A stretch of DNA of 64,000 nt from Paenibacillus sp. UNC499MF (GTDB lineage: Bacteria > Bacillota > Bacilli > Paenibacillales > NBRC-103111). A program made the position numbers and the translations under genes. Shown here in pieces: positions 43,013-51,164 of the stretch. The DNA is taken from positions 30,954 to 94,953 of the forward strand of contig NZ_FNVF01000007.1 in the NCBI RefSeq assembly GCF_900107975.1. Direction: 5' to 3'. The notes under the pieces were generated by a model, which saw only the letters and a program-made list of their open reading frames with translations, had not been told where the DNA came from and made no database searches. Each line of letters starts with the position of its first letter. Positions within the stretch are counted from its first letter, which is position 1.

Positions 43013-46000
43013 GCGTGAATCAGCCGGTCGTTCTTTTCTATGATCCGTCGTTTCCGATAAGCACCGCAGAACAAGCAAACGTGAACACAGGCCGGCAGAC
43101 CGTGCCGGTCTTGAAGGAAGAGGTTCGGCAGCCGGACTCCGGCTCCGCTGTTGACGGCACTGCCGGTGCCGCGCTCCAGACCGATACGCTGGCGGGTATC
43201 GGAAGGTTTGTCAGCGCCGACGGCCTGGCCGAAGCCCTGAACGAAGCGGCCGGGGGCTGCTTCGTGAACCTGCACGCGCCGTACTTCCCGAAGGCGGCGT
43301 GGCCGGCCATTCTCGGCTTCCTGCAGAGAGGCGGAAGCCTGATCTCCGTCGGCGGCGCGCCGTTCAAGCATCCGGTGCGCCGCGACGGCGGCGACTGGCA
43401 CGTGGAAGCCGAGCAGACGGCTTACCACCAGGAGCTGCACATCCACGAAGCGCTTCGCGTGGACGCTTCTCCCGCGGCGGAACTGGCCGCTTTGGACACG
43501 ATCCCGCTGCTTGCGGGGCAGGAATCGCTCTTTGCCGTGGCGGACACGTGGAATCTCGTGCCGCACGTCACCAAAACGAGCGATCTGCCGCACCAGATGG
43601 GCTCCGCCGGACCGATGAGCACGCAGATTTATCCGCTGCTCAAAGGGATTTCCGCGGAAGGCCGCGAAGTGTCGGCTCCCATCGTGCTCTGGGAAAATTC
43701 GCGCGGCAAGTTCGAAGGCTCGCGCTGGCTGTTCGTGAACCAGCCGCTGCGCGCGCAGTTCTGGGAGCAGGGCGGCGCCGCGGCGCTCAAGCAGTGGACG
43801 GAGTTCTGCGCGGCGGGCGTCACCGAGCTTTGGCTGAAGCCGAACTACGCGTCCTACGAGGAGGGCGAGCGTCCTCAGCTTACTTTGCAGACCCAGCGCA
43901 TGACGCGCGTAAACGGAGCGGGCCGCGTGAAGGTGGCGGAGAACTGGACGTTCTCCATCACTGTGAAGCACGAGAACTCCTCCGACCGCTGGACGCATGA
44001 GCTTCGGCAGGAGGTTACCGGCGGATTCGGCCTCGTCCGCATCCCGGTTCCGCTCGACATTCGAAGCGGCTTGTACCGGGTGGAATGCCGCGCCGAATCG
44101 GCAGGCGGTGAGCTCCGCATCCTGCGCCAAGGCTTCTGGGGCCTGGACGCCAGTCTTCTGGCGGAAGGCGAGCCGATCGGCCGGGACCGCGACTACTTCA
44201 TTCAAGACGGCAGGCCGCTGCCTGTCGTCGGCATGACCTATATGACTTCCGACGTGGCCCGCAAGTTCCTGTTCCTTCCGAACGCGGCCGTGTGGGACCG
44301 CGATATGGCTCAAATGGCCCGCGCGGGCATTAACTGGATCCGCACCGGCATCTGGACCGCTTACCGGAACATTATGCAGGTGGACGGCCATGTGTCGGAG
44401 GATGTGCTCCGGGCGATCGACGCGTTCCTGATGACGGCCAAGAGGCACGGCCTCCAAGTCACGTTCACGTTCTTCTCCTTCACGCCGGAAACGTGGGAAG
44501 GCGTCAATCCTTACCTCGATCCGCAGAGCGTGGAAGCGCAGAAGCGGTTTATCCGCTCCATCGTTTCGCGCCACCGGAATACGAAAAACGTGGATTGGGA
44601 TCTCATCAACGAACCGTCCATGTTCGAGCCGGAAAAAATCTTCTCCGACGGTCCGCGCTCCTGCCGCGATCCTTTTGAGAAAGCAGCCTTCATAGAGTGG
44701 CTCCGTAAGCGCCACGGCTCTGTCGAAGCGCTCCAGGAACGGTGGAACATGTCTCCGGAGCAGCTTCCTGATTTTGAGGCGGCTGTCGTGCCGGAAGCCG
44801 GAGAGATCAACTTTGATGTGCAGGATATGCACCGCGGCAAGAAAGGGACTCGCTGGCTGGACTATTGCCTGTTCTCCATGGACATGCACAACCGCTGGGC
44901 CAAGGAGCTTTACGAAACGATCAAGGAACAGTGCCCGGATCATCTCGTGACCGTCGGGCAGGACGAAGCGCTGGGAGCGCAGAGACCGTCGCCGTTCTTC
45001 TACGAAGAAGCCGTCGACTATACGACCGTTCACTCCTGGTGGCTGAACGATCAGCTTCTGTGGGACGGCATTTTCGCCAAAACGGCCCATAAGCCGAATC
45101 TCGTCCAGGAAACCGGCATCATGTACGTGGAAACGCCGGACGGCCGGGCGAAACGGACCGAGACGGAGCTGCGCAGCCTGCTGGAGCGCAAGTACGCCTA
45201 CGCGTTCGCGACAGGCGGCGCTGGGGCGGTTCATTGGATCTGGAACACGAACTTTTATATGGATAACGCGAACGAATCGCATATCGGGGCACTCCGGGCG
45301 GACGGCACGGAGAAGCCGGAAGCCGACGTTTCCTATCATTTCGGAACGTTTATGGCGGGTATCCGCGACTTGTTCAAGGAACGGAAGCTGGAGGAAGTCG
45401 TCGCCGTTTTCCCGTATTCGAACGATTTTTCGAACCGGAAGCTGGCCTTCGAAGCCACGACCCGGCTGACGCGTGTGCTGGCTTACCAGCTTAACCAGCC
45501 TTTCCGGGCGGCATCGGAGTATCACCTGGATGCGCTGGAGCAAGGATCGGTCAAGCTGATCCTGCTGCCGAGCGCCCATAACGTGGACGATGGGGCGATG
45601 GCGGAGCTCGTGGAGTTTGTAAAACGCACGGGAGCCGTGCTTCTGGCGACAGGTCCGCTGGGCATCGACGCTTACTGGAGAGAGACGGACCGCCTGGACG
45701 ATGTATTGGGCAGCGGCAAGCTCGCCAATGTGCGCCGAGAAGAGATGCTGAACATCGGCGGCTCCGTCCAGCCGGTTTCATTCGGACAGAGACGCATTGC
45801 GGAAACCGTCAAGGAAGTCCGGCGGAACAGTGCGGCCGAGGGAGACGGCACGGAATCTGCAGCCGGAATCGGAACCGCAGCCGGTCTAACGGGACAAAAA
45901 GCCGATAGCCTGCAGGGCGATGCTGTTGTGGATATCCCGCTCGGCAAAGGCCGCCTGATCTGGAGCCCGCTGCCCGTCGAGCTTAACGAAAGAACGGAAG

Positions 46001-46308
46001 CCGTCGCCGAGCTGTACCGGTACGCCCTTGAGGCGGCCGGCTGCGAGAGCGGCCTGGAATGGCGCCGCGGGGGCAATCTGCCGGGAGTGTACGGCCGCAA
46101 AATCAGCTTCAAAGAAGGCTCGCTCTTCGTCTTCGTATCCGAGTTCGCCTGGGATGTTCCGGTAGAAGTGAAGGACACGGAGACCGGCGCGGTCTACTCC
46201 TTCCTGCTGGAGAAAGAGCGGTCCGTTCTTTTCGCGGCCGATCCGTCAGGCAAGCTTCTGGCCGTTTACCGGCCGGACGAAGTCCAAATCGCTGTAGCCG
46301 GCGAGTAA
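43009..46308 (+). CDS. Large cytoplasmic clan GH-A glycoside hydrolase, specificity unknown
   Basis: 1099 residues, no signal peptide. The N-terminal ~400 residues contain a Rossmann-like part (GGCFVNLHAPYF, RGGSLISVGGAPF) and a beta-sandwich; about 405-760 is a TIM barrel with presumed acid/base Glu535 in WDLINEPS and nucleophile Glu701 in LVQETGIMY; then a GATase-like domain (LILLPSAHNVDDGAM, GAVLLATGPLG) as in GH42-type beta-galactosidases, and a small C-terminal sandwich. Between two alpha-mannosidase genes, a beta-mannosidase or beta-galactosidase role on the same glycan is plausible but not shown. A small low-complexity insert (about 945-965) is present. Confidence 0.82.
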   Translation: MSVNQPVVLFYDPSFPISTAEQANVNTGRQTVPVLKEEVRQPDSGSAVDGTAGAALQTDTLAGIGRFVSADGLAEALNEAAGGCFVNLHAPYFPKAAWPAILGFLQRGGSLISVGGAPFKHPVRRDGGDWHVEAEQTAYHQELHIHEALRVDASPAAELAALDTIPLLAGQESLFAVADTWNLVPHVTKTSDLPHQMGSAGPMSTQIYPLLKGISAEGREVSAPIVLWENSRGKFEGSRWLFVNQPLRAQFWEQGGAAALKQWTEFCAAGVTELWLKPNYASYEEGERPQLTLQTQRMTRVNGAGRVKVAENWTFSITVKHENSSDRWTHELRQEVTGGFGLVRIPVPLDIRSGLYRVECRAESAGGELRILRQGFWGLDASLLAEGEPIGRDRDYFIQDGRPLPVVGMTYMTSDVARKFLFLPNAAVWDRDMAQMARAGINWIRTGIWTAYRNIMQVDGHVSEDVLRAIDAFLMTAKRHGLQVTFTFFSFTPETWEGVNPYLDPQSVEAQKRFIRSIVSRHRNTKNVDWDLINEPSMFEPEKIFSDGPRSCRDPFEKAAFIEWLRKRHGSVEALQERWNMSPEQLPDFEAAVVPEAGEINFDVQDMHRGKKGTRWLDYCLFSMDMHNRWAKELYETIKEQCPDHLVTVGQDEALGAQRPSPFFYEEAVDYTTVHSWWLNDQLLWDGIFAKTAHKPNLVQETGIMYVETPDGRAKRTETELRSLLERKYAYAFATGGAGAVHWIWNTNFYMDNANESHIGALRADGTEKPEADVSYHFGTFMAGIRDLFKERKLEEVVAVFPYSNDFSNRKLAFEATTRLTRVLAYQLNQPFRAASEYHLDALEQGSVKLILLPSAHNVDDGAMAELVEFVKRTGAVLLATGPLGIDAYWRETDRLDDVLGSGKLANVRREEMLNIGGSVQPVSFGQRRIAETVKEVRRNSAAEGDGTESAAGIGTAAGLTGQKADSLQGDAVVDIPLGKGRLIWSPLPVELNERTEAVAELYRYALEAAGCESGLEWRRGGNLPGVYGRKISFKEGSLFVFVSEFAWDVPVEVKDTETGAVYSFLLEKERSVLFAADPSGKLLAVYRPDEVQIAVAGE

Positions 46309-46404
46309 GACGGGAGGGAGCGTAAGGGTACGTGACCTGGGTATGTTTGCACGTGCCTGCGTTATCCTGACCCGCCAGGCAATCTCTTACTAATGACAAT
46401 TCAC

Positions 46405-46450
46405 GCTGGAGAACACGACGCCTGACGCGGCGCTCTCCGGCTCTTTTTTT
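46405..46450 (+). terminator. Terminator between the GH-A and GH38 genes
   Basis: GGAGA...CGCC pairs with GGCG..TCTCC (46408-46438), followed by T7 at 46444-46450. It probably ends or attenuates the upstream operon; the GH38 gene then needs its own or read-through transcription. Confidence 0.7.
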
Positions 46451-46503
46451 CAAATAGAGAAATCGCACAAGGCATCACCGCAAAGAGAGGGAGGCGAACG
46501 ATC

Positions 46504-49227
46504 ATGAGCAAAAAAAGAACGGCACACATCATTTCTCACACACACTGGGACCGCGAATGGTACCTGCCTTACGAAAAACACCACGTCCGGCTCGTAAAGC
46601 TGGTCGATACGCTGCTGGATAAACTGGATGCGGGCCCGGATTACAAAAGCTTTTATCTCGACGGCCAGACCATCATTCTCGAAGACTATTTGCAGGTTCG
46701 CCCGGAGCAGAAGGAACGTCTGGAAAAATACATCCGCGAAGGACGCATTTTTATCGGTCCCTGGTACATCCTGCAGGATGCTTTCTTGACCAGCCCCGAG
46801 GCGAATGTGCGGAATATGCAGATCGGGCATCAAGATGCCAAACGCTACGGCCCGGTGTCCAAAATCGGATATTTCCCGGATACATTCGGCATTTACGGGC
46901 AGGCTCCCCAGATTTTGCGTCAGGCGGGCATCCGCAACGCGTTTTTCGGACGCGGCGTAAAGCCGACGGGCTTTAACAACACCGTATCGGATTCGGGATA
47001 CGAATCTTCGTTCTCAGAGCTGACTTGGGAAGGAACGGACGGCTCCAAGGTGCTCGGAGTCCTGTTTGCGAACTGGTATTCCAACGGCAACGAAGTGCCG
47101 GCAGGGGAAGAGGAAGCGAAGGAGTACTGGGCCCGCAAACTTGCGGATGCCGAGAAGTACGCATCCACCGGCGAGCTCTTGTACATGAACGGATGCGATC
47201 ATCAGCCGATTCAACTGGATCTGCCGGAAGCGATCGAAACGGCGCGGAAGCTGTACCCGGACACGGAGTTCGTCCATTCGAACTTCGCGGCGTATCTGGA
47301 AGCGCTGGAAGGAAGCGTGGAGCGTGAGCTGTCCTCCGTCAAGGGCGAGCTGCGCAGCCAGCGTACGGACGGCTGGTCTACGCTCGTCAACACGGCGTCG
47401 GCCCGCGTCTATCTGAAACAGATGAACCAGGAAGGCCAGGCGCTGCTTGAAAAAGTGGCCGAGCCGCTCGCTTCCTTCGCGCATCTGCTCGGCGAGAAGT
47501 ACCCGCATCATCTGTTTACGTATGCCTGGAAAACGCTGATGCAGAACCACCCGCACGACAGCATCTGCGGCTGCAGCGTGGATGAAGTGCACCGCGAAAT
47601 GGTGACGCGGTTCGAGAAGAGCCGCCACGTGGCGGAATCCATCGTGGACGACAGCAAGCGTGCCATCGCGGAAGCGATCGACACGACCGTGTTCGCAGGC
47701 TTCGGCGAGGATGCTCTTCCGGTCGTCGTGTTCAACACGACAGGCTGGGAACGCACCGGCACCGTGTCCATCGAGCTGGATGCGGCGCGCCTGTACTTCC
47801 GGGAAGGCTATTCCCTGGAAGAAACGGCAAGCCGCATGAAGAACGTGGACCTCTCCGGCCGCGTGCTTGTCGACGCGGAAGGCAACGTTATCCCTTGCGC
47901 GGTGGAAGACCTCGGTCTTCTGTTCGGCTACGACCTGCCGGACGATCAGTTCCGCCAGCCGTATTCGTGCCGCAAGGTAAAACTGACGTTCGAAGCGCGG
48001 AACGTTCCGGCGCTCGGACTCCAGACCTACGCGTGGGTGCGCAGCGAGAAGGCGCAGTCCGCGCCTGCCTCCCTGTTCGCGGGCGAAAGCATCATGGAGA
48101 ACGAGAACCTTAAGGTCGAGATTGCGCAGGACGGATCTTTTGCGCTGACCGACAAGGCGAGCGGACGGACGTATCGCGATCTCGGCGTGTACGAGAACAC
48201 CGGAGACATCGGCAACGAGTACATGTACAAGCAGCCGGAAGGCGAAACCGCGCTGACGACGAAAGGTCTTTCCGCACAGGTTCGCGTGCTGGAAGACGCG
48301 GCTTTCCGCGCTTCCGTGGAAATCGTCCACGAGTGGGAAATCCCCGTGTCCGCAGACGAGACGCTGGACCGGGAGCAGCGGGAAATCGTGTATTTCCCGC
48401 ACCGTAAAGCTCAGCGTGCCGCCGAAACCGTGCCGATGGTTATTCGCACCATCGTCAGCCTGGACCGCGGAGGCAAGGGCGTCGAGCTGTCCGTCTCCTT
48501 CAACAACCAGGCGAAGGATCACCGCCTCCGCGCGCTGTTCCCGACGGACCTTCAGGCAAGCTCGCATGCGGCCGACTCCGTCTTCGAAATCGCACGCAGA
48601 GACAACGAGCCTGCGGCCGAGTGGGAAAACCCGAGCAACACGCAGCATCAGCAGGCGTTTGTCGATGTGAGCGAGGCGCAGGCCGGTCTGACGGTCGCCA
48701 ACCTCGGCCTGAGCGAGTACGAAGTGCTGCGCGACGGGCGCAACACGATCGCCGTGACGCTGCTCCGCGCAGTCGGAGAGCTAGGCGACTGGGGACTGTT
48801 CCCGACACCGGAAGCGCAGTGTCTGGGCGAGCAAACGGCACGCCTGATGCTTATTCCGCACGGCGGTGACGGCGTCACCTCCGGCGCTTATGCGCAGGCG
48901 TACCAGTTCCAAATCCCGTGGACCCTCTGCCAGACCGGCGTGCATACAGGCGCTGTTCAGCCTGTCTATGCACCTGTCCAGTGGAAGGGCCGGGAGCTGG
49001 CCTTCTCCTCGCTCAAAATGAACGAGGAGTCCGGAGACATCCTGCTCCGCTGGTTCAACATGAGTTCGGAGCAGGCAGAGCTGCCTGTCCGCACCTCGCT
49101 GCCTCACAGCGGCTTCTACAAGAGCAGCATCATGGAGGAAGCGGGGGAGGCGATCCCTGCGGAAGATGGCGCTATCCGTGTGCCTGTCGCGCCTCATGAG
49201 ATCGTGACGGTCGGGCTTCGCCGATAA
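46504..49227 (+). CDS. Alpha-mannosidase, glycoside hydrolase family 38
   Basis: 907 residues, cytoplasmic. Zinc-binding HTHWDREW (residues 12-19), catalytic nucleophile Asp126 in YFPDTFGIYGQ, QNHPHDSICGCSVDEVHREM (metal-binding H-D) and the large C-terminal beta-sandwich domain. Closest in layout to bacterial MngB/YbgG-type enzymes that cleave alpha-mannosides or mannosyl-glycerate. GGGAGG precedes ATG. Its last 14 codons and terminator are repeated at 50132. Confidence 0.93.
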   Translation: MSKKRTAHIISHTHWDREWYLPYEKHHVRLVKLVDTLLDKLDAGPDYKSFYLDGQTIILEDYLQVRPEQKERLEKYIREGRIFIGPWYILQDAFLTSPEANVRNMQIGHQDAKRYGPVSKIGYFPDTFGIYGQAPQILRQAGIRNAFFGRGVKPTGFNNTVSDSGYESSFSELTWEGTDGSKVLGVLFANWYSNGNEVPAGEEEAKEYWARKLADAEKYASTGELLYMNGCDHQPIQLDLPEAIETARKLYPDTEFVHSNFAAYLEALEGSVERELSSVKGELRSQRTDGWSTLVNTASARVYLKQMNQEGQALLEKVAEPLASFAHLLGEKYPHHLFTYAWKTLMQNHPHDSICGCSVDEVHREMVTRFEKSRHVAESIVDDSKRAIAEAIDTTVFAGFGEDALPVVVFNTTGWERTGTVSIELDAARLYFREGYSLEETASRMKNVDLSGRVLVDAEGNVIPCAVEDLGLLFGYDLPDDQFRQPYSCRKVKLTFEARNVPALGLQTYAWVRSEKAQSAPASLFAGESIMENENLKVEIAQDGSFALTDKASGRTYRDLGVYENTGDIGNEYMYKQPEGETALTTKGLSAQVRVLEDAAFRASVEIVHEWEIPVSADETLDREQREIVYFPHRKAQRAAETVPMVIRTIVSLDRGGKGVELSVSFNNQAKDHRLRALFPTDLQASSHAADSVFEIARRDNEPAAEWENPSNTQHQQAFVDVSEAQAGLTVANLGLSEYEVLRDGRNTIAVTLLRAVGELGDWGLFPTPEAQCLGEQTARLMLIPHGGDGVTSGAYAQAYQFQIPWTLCQTGVHTGAVQPVYAPVQWKGRELAFSSLKMNEESGDILLRWFNMSSEQAELPVRTSLPHSGFYKSSIMEEAGEAIPAEDGAIRVPVAPHEIVTVGLRR

Positions 49228-49317
49228 AATAATAAAATGATTAAAGCCGGAGCGCTCTGCTCCGGCTTGTTCTTTTTGCAACGGATAATTAGGCAAGAAA
49301 TATTTCCCTGAAAGCGT
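49183..49317 (+). repeat. Direct repeat copy 1: end of the GH38 gene plus terminator
   Basis: From CCTGTCGCGCC to about 49312 this matches 50132-50262 with scattered changes, through the stop codon and the terminator. See the second copy. Confidence 0.88.
49243..49277 (+). terminator. Terminator after the GH38 gene
   Basis: AAAGCCGGAG (49243-49252) pairs with CTCCGGCTT, followed by T5. Confidence 0.9.
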
Positions 49318-49369
49318 ACAGGTGGTACAAGTCTCATCGGTTGTTCATTATCTTGCTTATGACTCGAAG

Positions 49370-49528
49370 GTGCACGGTGCATATCGTGAAAAACAGGCTA
49401 AAGTCTCGGAAGCGAGAAGCTCGTCGCTAGAAAGCCAGTTTTGAGGAACTACAATAATGTTTCCATCGAAATAGAGATGCGTCTCTTTGAAGAACTTCCA
49501 TAAGGAATCATTCTTCTCGTCAAATTAT
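49370..49528 (-). pseudogene. Fragment of a gene related to the one at 50321-51022
   Basis: On the minus strand an open stretch of about 52 codons reads FDEKNDSLWKFFKETHLYF..., matching residues near the C-terminus of the orphan at 50321-51022 with about eight amino-acid changes. It lacks both the N-terminal part and the last ~25 residues. The frame is intact over the shared part, so it is a diverged allele cut on both sides and not a simple recent copy. Confidence 0.8.
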
Positions 49529-49531
49529 TTC

Positions 49532-50017
49532 TTATTTTTCATCTACATTCCAGCTCTTTTGCAGCTTCCGAATATAACAGATTTGACCAATGTGATATGC
49601 ATTATGAGTGGATAAATTTCCAAGTAACTCCCACCATCTGGCGGATACCGGAAATCCGATTACATCACTTTCGACTTTTTCTTCAGTAAGCAGATCTTGC
49701 CATTTTAAAAGCACATCTAATAATTGATCTTTTAAATCAGTGAATTTTTTGTCCTTAGGAATTATAAAACTTTTATTATTATTTCCTATGGGAGGCACGG
49801 TGTTGACATCAGATTTTCGGTACCTGGTTTGCCATGTTTCATTCCAATAAAGTAAATGTTGCACAATTTCAGCGATACTATTGCTATCTTCACTAGGTTT
49901 CCAAAAAGCTGCTTCCTCTGACAAATTCTCGACTGCAGTTGAAAATGGTAGATACCAACTAGGGTCATTGGCATTTGCCAATAACTGATCGGATAAAATA
50001 TCTTTTACATGAACCAT
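49532..50017 (-). CDS. DinB-like putative metalloenzyme
   Basis: About 161 residues, a four-helix-bundle DinB/YfiT-type protein. Histidines for the metal site: IVQHLLYWNETW and the C-terminal THNAYHIGQI. Family members include thiol (bacillithiol-type) transferases; the substrate is unknown. Starts at ATG 50017 or GTG 50026; AAGGAGG lies close upstream, favouring ATG. AT-rich compared with the surrounding genes, and flanked by the direct repeats at 49183 and 50132, so probably arrived with the insertion. Confidence 0.82.
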   Translation of the reverse strand: MVHVKDILSDQLLANANDPSWYLPFSTAVENLSEEAAFWKPSEDSNSIAEIVQHLLYWNETWQTRYRKSDVNTVPPIGNNNKSFIIPKDKKFTDLKDQLLDVLLKWQDLLTEEKVESDVIGFPVSARWWELLGNLSTHNAYHIGQICYIRKLQKSWNVDEK

Positions 50018-50131
50018 ACTTCCCACACTCCTCCTTACTAATAGGCGGCGACCTGCTAGTATTCATATTGAACCAACGTTCACCATTAGTTCAATGGCAA
50101 AATTCTATTCTAGTATTATTTTCCCATCGAA

Positions 50132-50262
50132 CCTGTCGCGCCTCATGAGATCGTAAGGGTTGGGCTTCGCCTATAGAATACTAGAAATAAACAAAGCCGG
50201 AGCGCTGTGCTCCGGCTTTTCTTTTTGTCATGAATAGTTAAGCAAGCAAATTGTGCCTGACT
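50132..50262 (+). repeat. Direct repeat copy 2: GH38 tail (14 codons) plus terminator
   Basis: CCTGTCGCGCCTCATGAG onward repeats the end of the GH38 gene, keeping the frame (PVAPHEIVRVGLRL and stop) and the terminator hairpin at 50193-50226, but with about ten base changes. There is no GH38 gene body before it, so it is a transplanted tail. Confidence 0.88.
50193..50226 (+). terminator. Duplicated terminator
   Basis: Same stem as at 49243, AAAGCCGGAG with CTCCGGCTTTT and a T-run. Confidence 0.85.
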
Positions 50263-50320
50263 TAAAAATAATAGGCATTATGGTGGAAGGGGTCAGGGAA
50301 CAAACTCTTATCTTCATACG

Positions 50321-51022
50321 TTAAAGAGAGTGTTCTACCCTTAGTTCAACTGCTCGTACATGGTTATTTGTTTTGTTAATTGTGAGGATTATACGGTGTG
50401 CAAATCGTGAAAAGTAAGCTAAAGTCTCGGAAGTGAGAAGCTCGTCGCTAAAAAGCCAGTTTTGAGGAACTACAATAATGTTTCCATCAAAATAGAGATG
50501 CGTCTCTTTGAAGAACTTCCATAAGGAATCATCCATCTCGTTAAATTCCACTCTGCAAAGGTTGCGAAATTCCCGAATCATTATTTCAACATTCTCACAG
50601 TCGATTGCTCCCTTTGTTTCCGAACCGAGATCTTTCCTCATATAAAAGTCATTAACAATCGGGCTTAGCTGCATATTCTCTTTCTTGTCTTGAAAATAAT
50701 TTTGAGTCGCCAATTTAAGTTCGCTGAGTCTGATCATCGTAAGTTTTTGATTTTCATAGATACCTTGAACGGTATTAAAGTGGCCTGCCACATGATTTAA
50801 AATGTAAGTTTGTATCTCCGGTGTATGAATCGGAACCTGGTAGCACAACCCTTCCTTCTGCTTAAGAAATGGGCAGATGATCCACTGCAGAATTAGATCG
50901 TATTGGATTTTATTCAATAAAGGCGAATGAGGAGATGGTATGGTTGAGATAGAAAAATCAGGTTCATCAATTTCTTGGTAATTATCATTTTCGGGTTCCT
51001 GAAATATACGGTACCAAGTCAT
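50321..51022 (-). CDS. Orphan protein, divergent from the OLD-family nuclease gene
   Basis: 233 residues, AT-rich coding sequence, no signal peptide or membrane segment, several aromatic-rich helices; no motif recognised. ATG 51022 has AAGGAG 6 nt upstream and is preferred over an in-frame start at 51130. It diverges from the ATPase-nuclease gene with 142 bp between starts. A partial relative lies at 49370. A role as accessory of the nuclease gene is only a guess from position. Confidence 0.7.
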   Translation of the reverse strand: MTWYRIFQEPENDNYQEIDEPDFSISTIPSPHSPLLNKIQYDLILQWIICPFLKQKEGLCYQVPIHTPEIQTYILNHVAGHFNTVQGIYENQKLTMIRLSELKLATQNYFQDKKENMQLSPIVNDFYMRKDLGSETKGAIDCENVEIMIREFRNLCRVEFNEMDDSLWKFFKETHLYFDGNIIVVPQNWLFSDELLTSETLAYFSRFAHRIILTINKTNNHVRAVELRVEHSL

Positions 51023-51164
51023 ATGGTTCTCCTTTTTGTAATCTTTAAAACCAATTGATTCTGGGTTGTAAATAAAAGGAACTGCATATAAACTAACGAA
51101 GTAGGTAGTAGGGTTACATATTAATGACAATAAAATATGTTCTACTTTCGAAAGAGGTATGCTT

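Noticed and set aside
42787-45579. 930-codon minus-strand frame inside the GH-A gene
   Set aside because: Antisense shadow of the GH-A gene, rich in Arg, His and Ala as such shadows are; the plus-strand protein has catalytic motifs and a coupled start.
49183-50262. Insertion sequence between the GH38-tail repeats
   Set aside because: No transposase, no terminal inverted repeats and no short target-site duplication; the repeats are gene-tail sequence and differ by several bases, so recombination fits better.
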